From Clostridia bacterium (lineage in GTDB: Bacteria > Bacillota > Clostridia > UBA1381): DNA of 64,000 nucleotides. The stretch is taken from assembly GCA_017621875.1 (NCBI GenBank), contig JAGASE010000017.1, positions 1-64,000 of the forward strand, given 5' to 3'. Under the pieces are notes generated by a model. The model was not told where the DNA came from. It did no database searches and was given only the letters and a program-made list of their open reading frames with translations. The translations under genes and the position numbers were made by a program. Below are positions 17,106 to 26,371 of the stretch, one piece after another. Within the stretch, counting starts at the first letter, position 1; every line of letters starts with the position of its first letter.

Positions 17106-17696
17106 ATGAAAATAGTTGCAGCAACAACAAATCAGGGAAAAATAAGAGAATTTCAGGAAATTCTCGGAGAACTCGGATACGAGGTTGTTTCCATGCACGA
17201 TGAAGGAATTGACGTTGAAGTGGAGGAAACAGGCTCAACCTTTGCAGAAAATGCACTTATAAAGGCACGTGCAGTGTCACTGCTTTGTGATTATCCGGTT
17301 ATTGCCGATGATTCGGGGCTTTGCGTGGACGCATTGGACGGTGCACCCGGCATATATTCCGCAAGGTTTGCCGGAGAAGACGCGTCAGATGCGGACAGAA
17401 ATGTAAAGCTTTTGGAAGAAATGAAGGATAAGGAGGACCGAAAGGCACAATATGTGGCAAGTATTGCGTTTATTATGCCGGACGGCCGTGAGATAACAAC
17501 GGAGGGTACAATTAACGGCGAAATTCTGACCGAGGAGCATGGAACAGGCGGCTTTGGATACGACCCGCTGTTTATGTGCAATGAAATCGGCAAATGCTTT
17601 GGCTTAGCAACGCCGGAGGAAAAAAATGCGGTAAGTCATAGGGGAAGAGCATTAAAGAAACTATATGAAATTTTAAAGGAACAAGTGGAAGAGTAA
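17106..17696 (+). CDS. rdgB: XTP/dITP diphosphatase (non-canonical purine NTP pyrophosphatase)
   Basis: A 196-aa Ham1/RdgB family enzyme that removes xanthosine and inosine triphosphates from the nucleotide pool. TTNQGKIREFQEIL at the N-terminus, the FAENALIKA helix, IADDSGLCVDAL with its metal-binding acidic residues, and the FGYDP and SHRG(R)A motifs all match. The ATG follows AAGGAAGGTATAGCTT. It ends next to a diverged copy of the intergenic repeat. Confidence 0.95.
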   Translation: MKIVAATTNQGKIREFQEILGELGYEVVSMHDEGIDVEVEETGSTFAENALIKARAVSLLCDYPVIADDSGLCVDALDGAPGIYSARFAGEDASDADRNVKLLEEMKDKEDRKAQYVASIAFIMPDGREITTEGTINGEILTEEHGTGGFGYDPLFMCNEIGKCFGLATPEEKNAVSHRGRALKKLYEILKEQVEE

Positions 17697-17697
17697 G

Positions 17698-17840
17698 TCT
17701 GAATAAAATTGTCTATAGAACTACTTTTTGCTTGGGGCGGTATGGGCGTACAGCTTCGCTTTTTGCAAATCAGCACTGTGAGCAATTTTCTTTCAGCCTT
17801 ATGTATTGTGCCTTGCGGCACGGAAAGGAATGGTTATAAA
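17698..17840 (+). repeat. Diverged single copy of the intergenic repeat
   Basis: TGAATAAAATT, then CTTTTTGCTTGGGGCGGTA, GGGCGTACAGCTTCGC and TTTCTTTCAG line up in order with the array unit at the window start. The 3' part adds a hairpin GTGCCTTGCGGCAC and ends in GGAAAGGAATGG, the ribosome-binding region of the next gene. Confidence 0.65.
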
Positions 17841-18368
17841 ATGGATATTTTTTGCGAGTATATGGTAAAGCATAAAAAAACGGCTAAGGACAGCCTGATG
17901 GTTTTAGGCTATGTGCTGGCGGCTTTGTTTTTGTCGCTGATTGTTTTCCTGTTCTTATTTGGACGTGTGATGGGCTTGGAGGTTCTGCTGATTGCGGCAG
18001 TATGGTACGGTGCTGTGTTTTTAATAAGAAAAACCAATATTGAATATGAGTATATTCTGACCAATAGCATACTGGATATAGACAAAATCATGTCGCAGAA
18101 AACAAGAAAAAGGGTTATAAGCATTGATTTCAAGCAGATTGACGGTTGTGCACCGGCAAATGCGAATATGGCGGCGGGTAATGCAAATCCGTCGGTTAAG
18201 GTGCTTGACCTGTCAGGCGATATTAACGGAAAAGGCGTATATTATGTTGATTTTTCAAAGGACAGCACAAAGTATCGTGTATTCTTCCAACCGAATGCGA
18301 AAATTCTGAATAATATAAAGACAGTAAATCCGCGTCTTGTTACGGTTTCAGAGGAAGATGTACAATGA
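17841..18368 (+). CDS. Small membrane protein of unknown function (possibly DUF6106)
   Basis: 175 aa. Two close membrane segments (about 20-44 and 46-63) follow a short charged N-terminus. The soluble C-terminal part starts EYEYILTNSILDIDKI and holds basic residues (QKTRKRV) and beta-strand-like repeats, resembling a PH-like domain. I recall similar Clostridia proteins under DUF6106, but could not check this. The start at 17841 is chosen because the longer upstream frame translates the repeat. The stop overlaps the acpS start as ATGA. Confidence 0.7.
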   Translation: MDIFCEYMVKHKKTAKDSLMVLGYVLAALFLSLIVFLFLFGRVMGLEVLLIAAVWYGAVFLIRKTNIEYEYILTNSILDIDKIMSQKTRKRVISIDFKQIDGCAPANANMAAGNANPSVKVLDLSGDINGKGVYYVDFSKDSTKYRVFFQPNAKILNNIKTVNPRLVTVSEEDVQ

Positions 18369-18730
18369 TTTTCGGAATTGGCTGCGATTTGTGCGAAATC
18401 GACAGGATTGCAGCTGCAGGCGAACGGTTTGCGGCAAGATATTTTACAGAAAATGAACAAAAGCTCTTTGAACAGAAGAAGAAAAATAAGCCGCAGACTG
18501 TTGCGGCTAATTTTGCTGTAAAAGAGGCTTTTTCAAAGGCACTTGGGACAGGCGTCAGGGGTTTTGGGCTTTGTGATGTTGAGGTTTTAAGGGACGAGCT
18601 TGGAAAGCCGTACATAAATCTGTACGCTGATGCACAAAGGATATGCAAGGAGTTGGGGATATCCTCTGTTTTTGTATCAATTTCGCATACCGACAGTCTC
18701 GCATTGGCGTATGTTGTTCTTGAAAGGTAG
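18365..18730 (+). CDS. acpS: Holo-[acyl-carrier-protein] synthase
   Basis: A 121-aa phosphopantetheinyl transferase that loads coenzyme A's 4'-phosphopantetheine onto ACP. The magnesium-binding Asp in GIGCDLCEIDRI and the Glu in FAVKEAFSKALGTG are present, and the SISHTDSLALA motif closes the fold. The start overlaps the preceding stop codon (ATGA), pointing to translational coupling. Confidence 0.97.
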   Translation: MIFGIGCDLCEIDRIAAAGERFAARYFTENEQKLFEQKKKNKPQTVAANFAVKEAFSKALGTGVRGFGLCDVEVLRDELGKPYINLYADAQRICKELGISSVFVSISHTDSLALAYVVLER

Positions 18731-18737
18731 ATGGCTT

Positions 18738-20246
18738 ATGAGGGTTTGTTATGCAGAGCAGATGAGACAGATTGATGCTATAGCAACGGAAAAATTCAAT
18801 ATTCCGGGTATTGTACTCATGGAAAATGCCGCAAATGCGTGCGTTAAAGAGATAAAGCACTTTGACAGCGTTACCGTTATCTGCGGAAAGGGAAATAACG
18901 GCGGCGACGGTCTGGCGATTGCACGAAAGCTGCTTGTTATGGGTAAAAAAGTAAATATTTACCTTGCTTTAGGTAATGATTTTTCAGGTGATGCCCTTGT
19001 AAATTACAATATATTAAAAAGCATGGGTGTGGTCATGAAGGCAGAGTGGGATATGTCGGAGCTTGCAGCGGATTTGATGCTTTCGGATTGCACGGTGGAC
19101 GCGATTTTTGGAACGGGCTTTAAAGGAGAAATTAGAGAGCCGATAGCGGAAATTATTGAACTTATCAACGGCAGTGCAAAATATGTACTTTGCGTTGATG
19201 TACCGTCGGGAATAAATTCTGACAGCGGAGAGATTGAGACAATTTCGGTAAAGGCTGATAAAACCGTAACCTTTGCGGCATATAAGACAGGCATGCTTTT
19301 ATATCCGGCAGCGGATTTTACAGGTGAAATCGTGCTTGCCGATATTTCAATTCCCGATGCGGCGTTTGAAATCGAAGGTATTGACATAAATGTAATGGAC
19401 AGCTGCTATATCAAAGAAATACTACCCAAAAGATACGCAAATTCACATAAGGGCGATTACGGAAAGGTATTCATAATCGGCGGCAGTCGTACAATGGCGG
19501 GTGCGGTTTGCCTTGCATGCGAGGCGGCTTTTAAGGCAGGAGCGGGAATAGTTACTGCCTGCGTGCCGGAGGAAATTAACAATATTGTGCCGATAAATTC
19601 GGTGCAGACAATGACTTATCCTGTAAGCTTTGAGAATGATATGGATAAAATCGTTGAAAAAATGCAGGACTATGACGTTATTCTTTTCGGCAACGGTATC
19701 GGACGCGATGAATATGTGCAGGTGCTTTTGGAAAAGGTTTTAAAGGCGGCGAAAGTGCCGGTTGTGATTGATGCAGACGGACTTTTTGCACTTGCGAAAA
19801 ATCCTGATATGATAAGAGCTTGCAATGCAGATGTGATACTGACGCCACATTCCGCAGAAATGGCAAGGCTTATCGGAAAAACGGCAGACGAGGTTGAAAA
19901 AAACAGATTTTCGGTATCACGTGAGCTTGCATTAAAATATGGATTGACACTTGTTTTGAAGGGAAATCATAGTATAATAACAGCACCTGACGGGACGCAG
20001 TATGTAAATATAACGGGGAACAGCGGAATGGCTACGGCGGGAAGCGGAGATGTGCTGGCAGGAATGACGGCGGCGTTTTCGCACACGGCAGAGGACTGCC
20101 AAAAGGCGGCATGCCTTGCGGTTTATCTGCACGCTATAGCAGGAGATTTTGCGGCAGGCAGACTTTGTGAGGCATCGCTTACCGCACCGGATATAATAAA
20201 CGCCGTACCCCACATATTTCCTGTGGAAAATAAACCAAAAGTATGA
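18738..20246 (+). CDS. nnr: Bifunctional NAD(P)H-hydrate repair enzyme
   Basis: 502 aa. The N-terminal YjeF-N epimerase domain (about 1-210) has the GKGNNGGDGLAIARKL motif; the C-terminal ADP-dependent dehydratase domain (about 225-500) has GGSRTMAGA, DADGLFAL, TPHSAEMARL and the GNSGMATAGSGDVLAG signature. It repairs NAD(P)H hydrates. The start at 18738, 7 bp after acpS stops, gives the family N-terminus MRVCYAEQMR. The acpS-nnr-alr order is typical of Firmicutes. Confidence 0.96.
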   Translation: MRVCYAEQMRQIDAIATEKFNIPGIVLMENAANACVKEIKHFDSVTVICGKGNNGGDGLAIARKLLVMGKKVNIYLALGNDFSGDALVNYNILKSMGVVMKAEWDMSELAADLMLSDCTVDAIFGTGFKGEIREPIAEIIELINGSAKYVLCVDVPSGINSDSGEIETISVKADKTVTFAAYKTGMLLYPAADFTGEIVLADISIPDAAFEIEGIDINVMDSCYIKEILPKRYANSHKGDYGKVFIIGGSRTMAGAVCLACEAAFKAGAGIVTACVPEEINNIVPINSVQTMTYPVSFENDMDKIVEKMQDYDVILFGNGIGRDEYVQVLLEKVLKAAKVPVVIDADGLFALAKNPDMIRACNADVILTPHSAEMARLIGKTADEVEKNRFSVSRELALKYGLTLVLKGNHSIITAPDGTQYVNITGNSGMATAGSGDVLAGMTAAFSHTAEDCQKAACLAVYLHAIAGDFAAGRLCEASLTAPDIINAVPHIFPVENKPKV

Positions 20247-20270
20247 TAAAATAAAAAGGAATTAAATATA

Positions 20271-21431
20271 ATGAATAGAACATGGGCAGAAATAAATATT
20301 GACGCATTAAAATATAATGTGAAAAATATAAGAAAAATCACGAATCCCAACGCGAGGCTTATGGCGGTTGTCAAGGCGGACGCATACGGTCACGGATACC
20401 GCGAATGCTGCAAGGCACTTTTGGACAGCGGAGTTGATTGTCTTGCAGTTGCTATTGTTGACGAGGCAAAGGAACTTAGGCGTGCGGGCTTTGATGTGCC
20501 GATTCTTGTTCTGGGTGCTGCTCTTGCTGATGAGGCAAATGATATCGTGGAATATGATATCATGCCGAATGTTTATAATTATGAATTTGCGAAATGTCTG
20601 TCAGACGTTGCAAAACGCCAAAGGAAAACGGTAAAAATTCATTTGAAGATTGATACGGGAATGTCGAGGCTCGGCTTTGCCTGCGGTGAGGCTAATACAG
20701 AGGTTATTGAGGAAATTATTAAAATTTCACAGCTTCCGAATGTCGAAATTGACGGAATTTTTTCGCATTTAGCGTGTGCCGACGAGGCAGATACCGAATA
20801 TACGCATTTGCAGCTTGACAGATTTTTAAAGCTGGTTTGTGAGCTTGAGAAAATCGGAATAAAAATACCGTGTAAGCACATTGCCAACAGTGCGGCGATT
20901 ATGATGTATCCCGAAGCACACCTTGATATGGTGCGTGCAGGTGTAATATTATACGGATATTATCCTTCTTGTGAGGTTGATAAATCAAGACTTTCCATAA
21001 AGCCCGTTATGACCTTAAAATCGCGTGTAACGCAGGTAAAAACGGTTGAGGCGGGAATGGGAGTCAGCTACGGAAAAACGTACATAACCGATAAAAAAAC
21101 AAAAATAGCAACAATCCCTATCGGTTATGCAGACGGATACCCAAGATGCCTGTCACATAAGGCGGCGGTAGAAACAGGTGGAAGGCTTTGCAGCGTTATA
21201 GGCAGAATTTGTATGGACCAATGTATGATTGACGTCACAAATGTCAATAATATTAACATAGGTGATGAAGTAATCATATACGGCGATGATAAAATAACAG
21301 CAGATGACGTTGCGGGCTGGATGAACACAATTAATTATGAGGTTTTGTGTCTGGTATCGAAACGTATTCCGCGAATTTACAAAGAGAATGGGAGGGAAAT
21401 TACTAAACTTAACTATTTAGATGAAATATGA
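20271..21431 (+). CDS. alr: Alanine racemase
   Basis: A 386-aa PLP enzyme that makes D-alanine for peptidoglycan. The PLP lysine lies in AVVKADAYGHG near residue 38, and the catalytic tyrosine in GVSYGKTYIT in the C-terminal half. RAGVILYGYYPS and GRICMDQCMIDVT also match. AAAAGGAATT precedes the ATG. It sits upstream of the antitoxin-mazF pair, as in Bacillus (alr-ndoAI-ndoA). Confidence 0.97.
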   Translation: MNRTWAEINIDALKYNVKNIRKITNPNARLMAVVKADAYGHGYRECCKALLDSGVDCLAVAIVDEAKELRRAGFDVPILVLGAALADEANDIVEYDIMPNVYNYEFAKCLSDVAKRQRKTVKIHLKIDTGMSRLGFACGEANTEVIEEIIKISQLPNVEIDGIFSHLACADEADTEYTHLQLDRFLKLVCELEKIGIKIPCKHIANSAAIMMYPEAHLDMVRAGVILYGYYPSCEVDKSRLSIKPVMTLKSRVTQVKTVEAGMGVSYGKTYITDKKTKIATIPIGYADGYPRCLSHKAAVETGGRLCSVIGRICMDQCMIDVTNVNNINIGDEVIIYGDDKITADDVAGWMNTINYEVLCLVSKRIPRIYKENGREITKLNYLDEI

Positions 21432-21465
21432 TAAAGAGAAATGAATAACAGGGGGCCTGATTGCT

Positions 21466-21681
21466 TTGTCACAACTAAAAAAGGTCATGTCCGGTCTTAC
21501 TTTCAAAAAGGGAAGAAATAAATCCCTGCCCGAAATATACCGAGTATTTAAGAGGGAAAAAGCACTAAAGCAAGGCTATAAGGAAATGGCTTCTTTAAAT
21601 CTTTCGTTAGCCCAGATGTGTTTTGAGTCGGATAATGAGGCATTATCCTGCTGTGAGGAAAAACTGACGGAGTGTGAATAG
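21466..21681 (+). CDS. Putative antitoxin of the MazF/NdoA module
   Basis: 71 aa, starting with TTG at 21466 after the purine-rich CAGGGGGCC. It has the position, size and one-base overlap with mazF expected of NdoAI/MazE. The sequence is basic in the first 35 residues ([17 protein letters not shown]) and acidic with several Cys at the C-terminus. I do not recognise a clear ribbon-helix-helix signature, so the antitoxin call rests on context. Confidence 0.7.
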   Translation: MSQLKKVMSGLTFKKGRNKSLPEIYRVFKREKALKQGYKEMASLNLSLAQMCFESDNEALSCCEEKLTECE

Positions 21682-22034
21682 TGGTGATTGTAAAACGAGG
21701 AGATATATATTACGCCGATTTAAGCCCTGTCGTAGGCAGTGAGCAAGGCGGTATACGGCCTGTTTTGATAATCCAGAATGATGTTGGTAATAAATACAGC
21801 CCAACTGTTATTGCTGCGGCAATAACTTCTCAGATAAATAAGGCAAAAATGCCGACGCATATTGAATTATCAGCTTCCGAATACGGTCTTTATAAGGATT
21901 CGGTGATATTGTTGGAGCAAATCAGAACCATAGACAAAAAACGCCTTAGAGAAAAGGTGGCACATTTAGATAAAAAGCTTATGAAAAACGTGAACGACGC
22001 TTTAGCTGTAAGCTTTGGACTTGGTAATATTTAG
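21681..22034 (+). CDS. mazF: Endoribonuclease MazF/NdoA (EndoA)
   Basis: 117 aa from a GTG at 21681 (116 from the next GTG). It closely matches the Bacillus EndoA type: [21 protein letters not shown], then RPVLIIQND, and a C-terminal [14 protein letters not shown]. The catalytic Arg in GGIRPV and the Thr in AAITSQ are kept. It cleaves mRNA when free of its antitoxin. The gene directly follows the antitoxin gene. Confidence 0.95.
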   Translation: MVIVKRGDIYYADLSPVVGSEQGGIRPVLIIQNDVGNKYSPTVIAAAITSQINKAKMPTHIELSASEYGLYKDSVILLEQIRTIDKKRLREKVAHLDKKLMKNVNDALAVSFGLGNI

Positions 22035-22058
22035 CCTTTTAAAGTATAGAGAAGATTT

Positions 22059-22140
22059 AGGAGGTTATTATGTATAAAAATTGATGTAGCAGCTTTGCTA
22101 CATACAGTTAAAGCCGATACAGAGATGTATCGGCTTTTTG
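22059..22140 (+). promoter_or_regulatory. Mini-ORF with strong RBS, hairpin and terminator after mazF
   Basis: AGGAGG stands 6 bases before a 4-codon reading frame (22070-22084, MYKN then stop). A hairpin TGTAGC/GCTACA (22085-22102) and a terminator AGCCGATAC/GTATCGGCT followed by Ts (22112-22140) come next. The terminator ends the housekeeping operon. The start/stop pair resembles an attenuator leader peptide or a gene remnant. Confidence 0.6.
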
Positions 22141-22249
22141 TATAGTATCAGCAAAAGAAAATTTTATGGTAATTTTTAACGATAATTATGTTAAAAATGC
22201 ACTTTTTGCTGTAAAAAATAAACAATTTGTCTTTTTTTGATTAAAACTA

Positions 22250-22278
22250 TTGATTTTTGAATAAATATACAATAAAAT
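22250..22278 (+). promoter_or_regulatory. Promoter for potABCD
   Basis: TTGATT at 22250-22255 and TAAAAT at 22273-22278, 17-bp spacer, about 38 bp before potA. The 22141-22249 stretch is AT-rich and holds nothing else I can support. Confidence 0.5.
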
Positions 22279-22315
22279 TATATTGTTTACACTAAAATGA
22301 ATTGGGGGTAGATAA

Positions 22316-23362
22316 ATGCAAAATATTGTTAGCTTGAAGGATGTAAATGTGGCCTTCGATGGAGAAACGATACTGAATAACATCAGTCTGGACATAAGGG
22401 ACAAGGAGTTTGTAACCTTCTTGGGACCGTCGGGCTGCGGAAAAACTACAACGCTCAGGATAATAGGCGGATTTTTGTCGCCGGACAGCGGAACTGTCAG
22501 CTTTGAGGGAAAGGTGATAAATAATGTTCCGCCGCATAAGCGTAATGTAAATACTGTTTTTCAGAGATATGCTCTCTTTCCGCATCTGAATGTCTATGAC
22601 AACATAGCTTTTGGGCTTAGAGTAAAAAAGATGCCGGAAAAGGAAATACAAAAGCGTGTAGCCGAAATGCTGGAAATAGTGAACCTTCGCGGATACGAAA
22701 AAAGAAGTGTAAACCGTCTTTCGGGAGGTCAGCAGCAGCGAGTGGCAATAGCACGTGCGTTGGTGAACAGACCGCGTGTGCTTTTGTTGGACGAGCCTTT
22801 GGGAGCACTCGATTTAAAGCTCCGGAAGGAAATGCAGACAGAGCTTAAAGCTATTCAGCAACAGCTTGAAATAACGTTTATTTATGTCACTCATGACCAG
22901 GAGGAAGCTCTTACGATGAGTGATACGGTAGTTGTAATGAATAAGGGAGATATCCAGCAAATCGGAACTCCCGTTGATATATATAATGAGCCGATAAATG
23001 CCTTTGTGGCTGACTTTATCGGTGAAAGCAATATTTTAGACGGTATAATGCGAAAGGATTTTCTGGTGGAAATCTGCGGTCGTGAGTTTGAGTGCGTGGA
23101 CAAGGGCTTTGGAGAAGATGTCCCTGTTGACGTTGTAATTCGTCCGGAGGACGTTAAGCTCACAGACGTTAATGATGCAAAAATTACCGGAGTGGTTGAA
23201 TCAGTTACCTTCAAGGGCGTGCATTATGAAATGGTAATTGAGGCTTATGATTTTTCATGGCTGGTACATTCTACAAAGGCGGCAGAGCTTGGCAGTGCCG
23301 TCGGAATTTCCTTCGACCCGTTTGATATTCATATAATGAAAAAGATGAGGAAAGAGGCTTGA
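22316..23362 (+). CDS. potA: Spermidine/putrescine ABC transporter ATPase PotA
   Basis: 348 aa. Walker [21 protein letters not shown]-loop, [16 protein letters not shown] signature, [15 protein letters not shown] Walker B and [15 protein letters not shown]-loop, followed by a TOBE domain (about 270-345). It energises polyamine import with PotB, PotC and PotD encoded downstream. GGGGG lies before the ATG. Confidence 0.95.
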   Translation: MQNIVSLKDVNVAFDGETILNNISLDIRDKEFVTFLGPSGCGKTTTLRIIGGFLSPDSGTVSFEGKVINNVPPHKRNVNTVFQRYALFPHLNVYDNIAFGLRVKKMPEKEIQKRVAEMLEIVNLRGYEKRSVNRLSGGQQQRVAIARALVNRPRVLLLDEPLGALDLKLRKEMQTELKAIQQQLEITFIYVTHDQEEALTMSDTVVVMNKGDIQQIGTPVDIYNEPINAFVADFIGESNILDGIMRKDFLVEICGREFECVDKGFGEDVPVDVVIRPEDVKLTDVNDAKITGVVESVTFKGVHYEMVIEAYDFSWLVHSTKAAELGSAVGISFDPFDIHIMKKMRKEA

Positions 23363-23380
23363 TTAATCTGCACATTTTCT

Positions 23381-23477
23381 CGCTTTATTGTCTTAGATTA
23401 GGCAGGAGGCGAGAATGTGACAGTTTTTGTCAGGCTTAGTTTCAGTGTCTTTGGCACAGAAAGGAATGGTATTTATA
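23381..23477 (+). repeat. Possible diverged intergenic repeat before potB
   Basis: CACATTTTCTCGC and GCGAGAATGTG form a hairpin with a 2-base bulge, followed by TTTCAG and TTTGGCACAGAAAGGAATGG, which matches the 3' end of the 17.7-kb copy. The 5' half is only weakly like the array unit, so membership in the family is uncertain. Confidence 0.4.
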
Positions 23478-24290
23478 ATGAAAAAAACCTTAATTTCCTC
23501 ACCTTATATTGTATGGATGATTGTGTTCATTGTAGTGCCGATGGCGATGGTGGCATACTTTGCTTTTACCGACGGAAACGGCAATTTTACACTTGAATAT
23601 ATCACAGAGGTGGGGCAGTATTCAAATATTTTTGTACGCTCAATCTGGCTTGCGGCAATCGCTACGGTAATATGCCTTGTGGTTGCTTATCCCGTTGCAT
23701 TTATTCTTGCAACGATGAATAAGCGGCATCAAAGCACAATGCTTATGATTGTTATGCTGCCGATGTGGATGAATTTTCTTTTGAGAACCTATGCGTGGAT
23801 GACGCTTTTGGGCAATAACGGCATAATAAACACGGTTTTGGGCTATTTCGGACTTGGTCCGTATAAAATGCTGAACACGCAGGGGGCGGTGGTTTTAGGC
23901 ATGGTATATAATTATCTGCCGTATATGATTCTACCGCTTTACTCGGTTATGGTTAAGATTGATAAAAGCCTTTTAGAGGCAGCACAGGATTTGGGCTGTA
24001 ACAGCAAAAAGGTACTTTTTAAAGTGGTTTTGCCGCTTAGTCTTCCGGGGGTTACTTCGGGAATTACAATGGTTTTTGTGCCTGCAATCAGTACCTTTAT
24101 TATATCGCGAATGCTGGGCGGCGGAAGCAATCTCTTAATAGGCGACCTTATCGAAATGCAGTTTTTGGGAAATTCCTACAATCCTAATTTGGGTGCCGGA
24201 ATTTCGCTTGTTTTGATGGTCATTGTTCTTCTGATTATGACGATTATGAATCAGTTTGACAGTGACGATGAAGACAGAGTTCTGATTTAA
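23478..24290 (+). CDS. potB: Spermidine/putrescine ABC transporter permease PotB
   Basis: 270 aa with six membrane segments. The EAA motif is EAAQDLGCNSKKVLFKVVLP (about residues 171-190). The RTYAW region of polyamine permeases is present near residue 100. The ATG at 23478 comes after GAAAGGAATGG; upstream codons in the frame translate intergenic DNA. A 115-bp gap with a hairpin separates it from potA. Confidence 0.94.
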   Translation: MKKTLISSPYIVWMIVFIVVPMAMVAYFAFTDGNGNFTLEYITEVGQYSNIFVRSIWLAAIATVICLVVAYPVAFILATMNKRHQSTMLMIVMLPMWMNFLLRTYAWMTLLGNNGIINTVLGYFGLGPYKMLNTQGAVVLGMVYNYLPYMILPLYSVMVKIDKSLLEAAQDLGCNSKKVLFKVVLPLSLPGVTSGITMVFVPAISTFIISRMLGGGSNLLIGDLIEMQFLGNSYNPNLGAGISLVLMVIVLLIMTIMNQFDSDDEDRVLI

Positions 24291-24302
24291 GGAGGGTGCG
24301 GC

Positions 24303-25094
24303 ATGAAGAAAATTTCTAAAATATATATGGCACTCCTTCTGATGTTTTTGTATGTACCGATTTTTGTGCTTATAGTATTTTCCTTTAATACCACAAAATC
24401 AAGAACGGTTTTTGAGGGCTTCACCTTTGATTGGTATGTACGGCTTTTTCAGAACGAGCTTATTTTAACCTCGCTCAGAAATACGGTGATAATATCGGTT
24501 GCGGCGGCGACGCTGTCAACCATTTTGGGAACGGCGGCTGCGATCGGAATAAATAACATGAAGAAATTCCCGAAGGCGGTTGTAATGAATATAAATAATC
24601 TGCCGATTATAAATCCCGAAATTGTGACGGGTGTATCGCTTATGCTACTGTTCGTGTTTTTTGCGGCACGAATGAACTTTAATTTTGGCTTCGGCACGCT
24701 GATTATAGCACACATAACCTTCGACGTTCCGTATGTGATACTGAACGTTATGCCGAAATTCCGCCAGATGAATCCTAATCTTTACGAGGCGGCACAGGAT
24801 TTGGGCTGTAATTCCTTTAAGGCGTTTATCAAGGTGGTGCTGCCCGAGATTATGCCGGGAATTGTTTCGGGATTTTTGATGAGCTTTACCTTTTCTCTTG
24901 ACGATTTTGTTGTCAGCTATTTCACATCGGGTGCGACCTCGCAAACGCTGCCGATAACGATTTATTCGATGACCAGACGTAAGGTAAGCCCTGAAATAAA
25001 TGCACTTTCAACCATCATATTCCTTGTTGTGGTTGTGGTTTTGATTGTGAAAAATATAATAGAAAACAGAAGCGTGAAGGAGGAGGTACGATGA
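24303..25094 (+). CDS. potC: Spermidine/putrescine ABC transporter permease PotC
   Basis: 263 aa, six membrane segments. The EAA motif is YEAAQDLGCNSFKAFIKVVL (about residues 161-180), and SFTFSLDDFVVSYFTSG is the typical PotC stretch. It starts 12 bp after potB with AAGGAGGGTGC in front. Its end overlaps potD by four bases (ATGA). Confidence 0.95.
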   Translation: MKKISKIYMALLLMFLYVPIFVLIVFSFNTTKSRTVFEGFTFDWYVRLFQNELILTSLRNTVIISVAAATLSTILGTAAAIGINNMKKFPKAVVMNINNLPIINPEIVTGVSLMLLFVFFAARMNFNFGFGTLIIAHITFDVPYVILNVMPKFRQMNPNLYEAAQDLGCNSFKAFIKVVLPEIMPGIVSGFLMSFTFSLDDFVVSYFTSGATSQTLPITIYSMTRRKVSPEINALSTIIFLVVVVVLIVKNIIENRSVKEEVR

Positions 25095-26347
25095 AAAAAT
25101 TACTTTCTCTTATATTTGCGGCGGCAGTTATGCTTTCGGCGTCCGCATGCCGTTATCAGCACTTAAATGATGGCGAGGAGGAAACCGAACCGCAGACGCT
25201 TACGGTGTCGGACAGTGCATACTATGAACGTTTCAAAAATGACGGAATTTCCATAAACGTATATAACTGGGGCGAATATATCTCGGACGGAAGTGACGGA
25301 CTTCTGGACGTAAACAGCGAATTTACGGCTCTCACCGGCATACAGGTGAATTACTCAACCTATGCGACGAATGAGGAGCTTTATGCAAAATTAAAGGGTG
25401 GCGGCTCAAGCTATGACATCATAATTCCGTCCGATTACATGATTGCACGAATGATTAAGGAGGATATGCTTTTAAAGCTGGATTATTCCAATATCCCCAA
25501 TTTTGCAAACATTATGGACAAGTTCAAGGGGCAGCTTTATGACCCTGCCGATGAATATTCGGTGCCGTACACATGGGGAACTGTGGGAATAATCTACGAT
25601 AATACCGCGATAGATATTCCAAAAGAGGAAATTGACTGGGATATTCTTTGGGACGAAAAGTATCGGGACAGCATACTTATGTTTGACAATCCAAGGGATT
25701 CGTTCGCCATTGCCGAAACGCTTTTGGGATATTCGATGAACACAGAGGATTCCGTGGAATTAAAAACGGCGGCGGAAAAGCTTAAGGAGCAGAAAAGTCT
25801 TGTGCAATCCTATGTTATGGACGAAATCTTTGATAAAATGGGAGCGGGCGAGGCTGTTCTGGCTCCGTATTACGCGGGCGACGCAGTTACCCTGATGAGC
25901 GAATATGACCATTTAAGCTTTGCTGTTCCAAAGAGCGGAACAAATCTTTTCATTGACGCAATGTGCATACCCAAGAGTGCTTCGCAGAAAGAGGCTGCGG
26001 AAATGTATATCAATTTTATGTGCGAGCCGGATATTGCATATGCCACAACGTCGTATATAGGCTACTCAACGCCTAATGCGGCGGCTTTTGAAATGCTGGA
26101 CGATGAGGTTAAAAATGACGGTATTTCGTATCTTAACGATGAATATATCAAGGAGCATACTACGGTTTTTGCAAACCTATCGGACAGTGCCAATCAGGAA
26201 ATGCAGCGTCTTTGGACCGATATGAAATCTACTCAGGAGAATGAGAAAAATAAATGGCTTGTGCCTGCATTTTTGCTGTTTTGCATCGCCTTGTCGATTG
26301 GTATAATTATAAGGCGTTACATGAAAAATAAAAAAGATATTTTTTAA
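25091..26347 (+). CDS. potD: Polyamine-binding lipoprotein PotD with C-terminal membrane segment
   Basis: 418 aa. Signal peptide with lipobox LSASAC (Cys about residue 20), then a periplasmic-binding fold starting INVYNWGEYISDG, with IPSDYMIARMI and PYTWGTVGIIYD matching PotD. Unlike E. coli PotD, the C-terminus has a second hydrophobic segment (about 390-408, LVPAFLLFCIALSIGIII) followed by basic residues RRYMKNKK, so the protein would be tethered at both ends. Coupled to potC by a 4-base overlap. Confidence 0.94.
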   Translation: MKKLLSLIFAAAVMLSASACRYQHLNDGEEETEPQTLTVSDSAYYERFKNDGISINVYNWGEYISDGSDGLLDVNSEFTALTGIQVNYSTYATNEELYAKLKGGGSSYDIIIPSDYMIARMIKEDMLLKLDYSNIPNFANIMDKFKGQLYDPADEYSVPYTWGTVGIIYDNTAIDIPKEEIDWDILWDEKYRDSILMFDNPRDSFAIAETLLGYSMNTEDSVELKTAAEKLKEQKSLVQSYVMDEIFDKMGAGEAVLAPYYAGDAVTLMSEYDHLSFAVPKSGTNLFIDAMCIPKSASQKEAAEMYINFMCEPDIAYATTSYIGYSTPNAAAFEMLDDEVKNDGISYLNDEYIKEHTTVFANLSDSANQEMQRLWTDMKSTQENEKNKWLVPAFLLFCIALSIGIIIRRYMKNKKDIF

Positions 26348-26371
26348 ACTTTACACTATGGGAGTGCTTTT

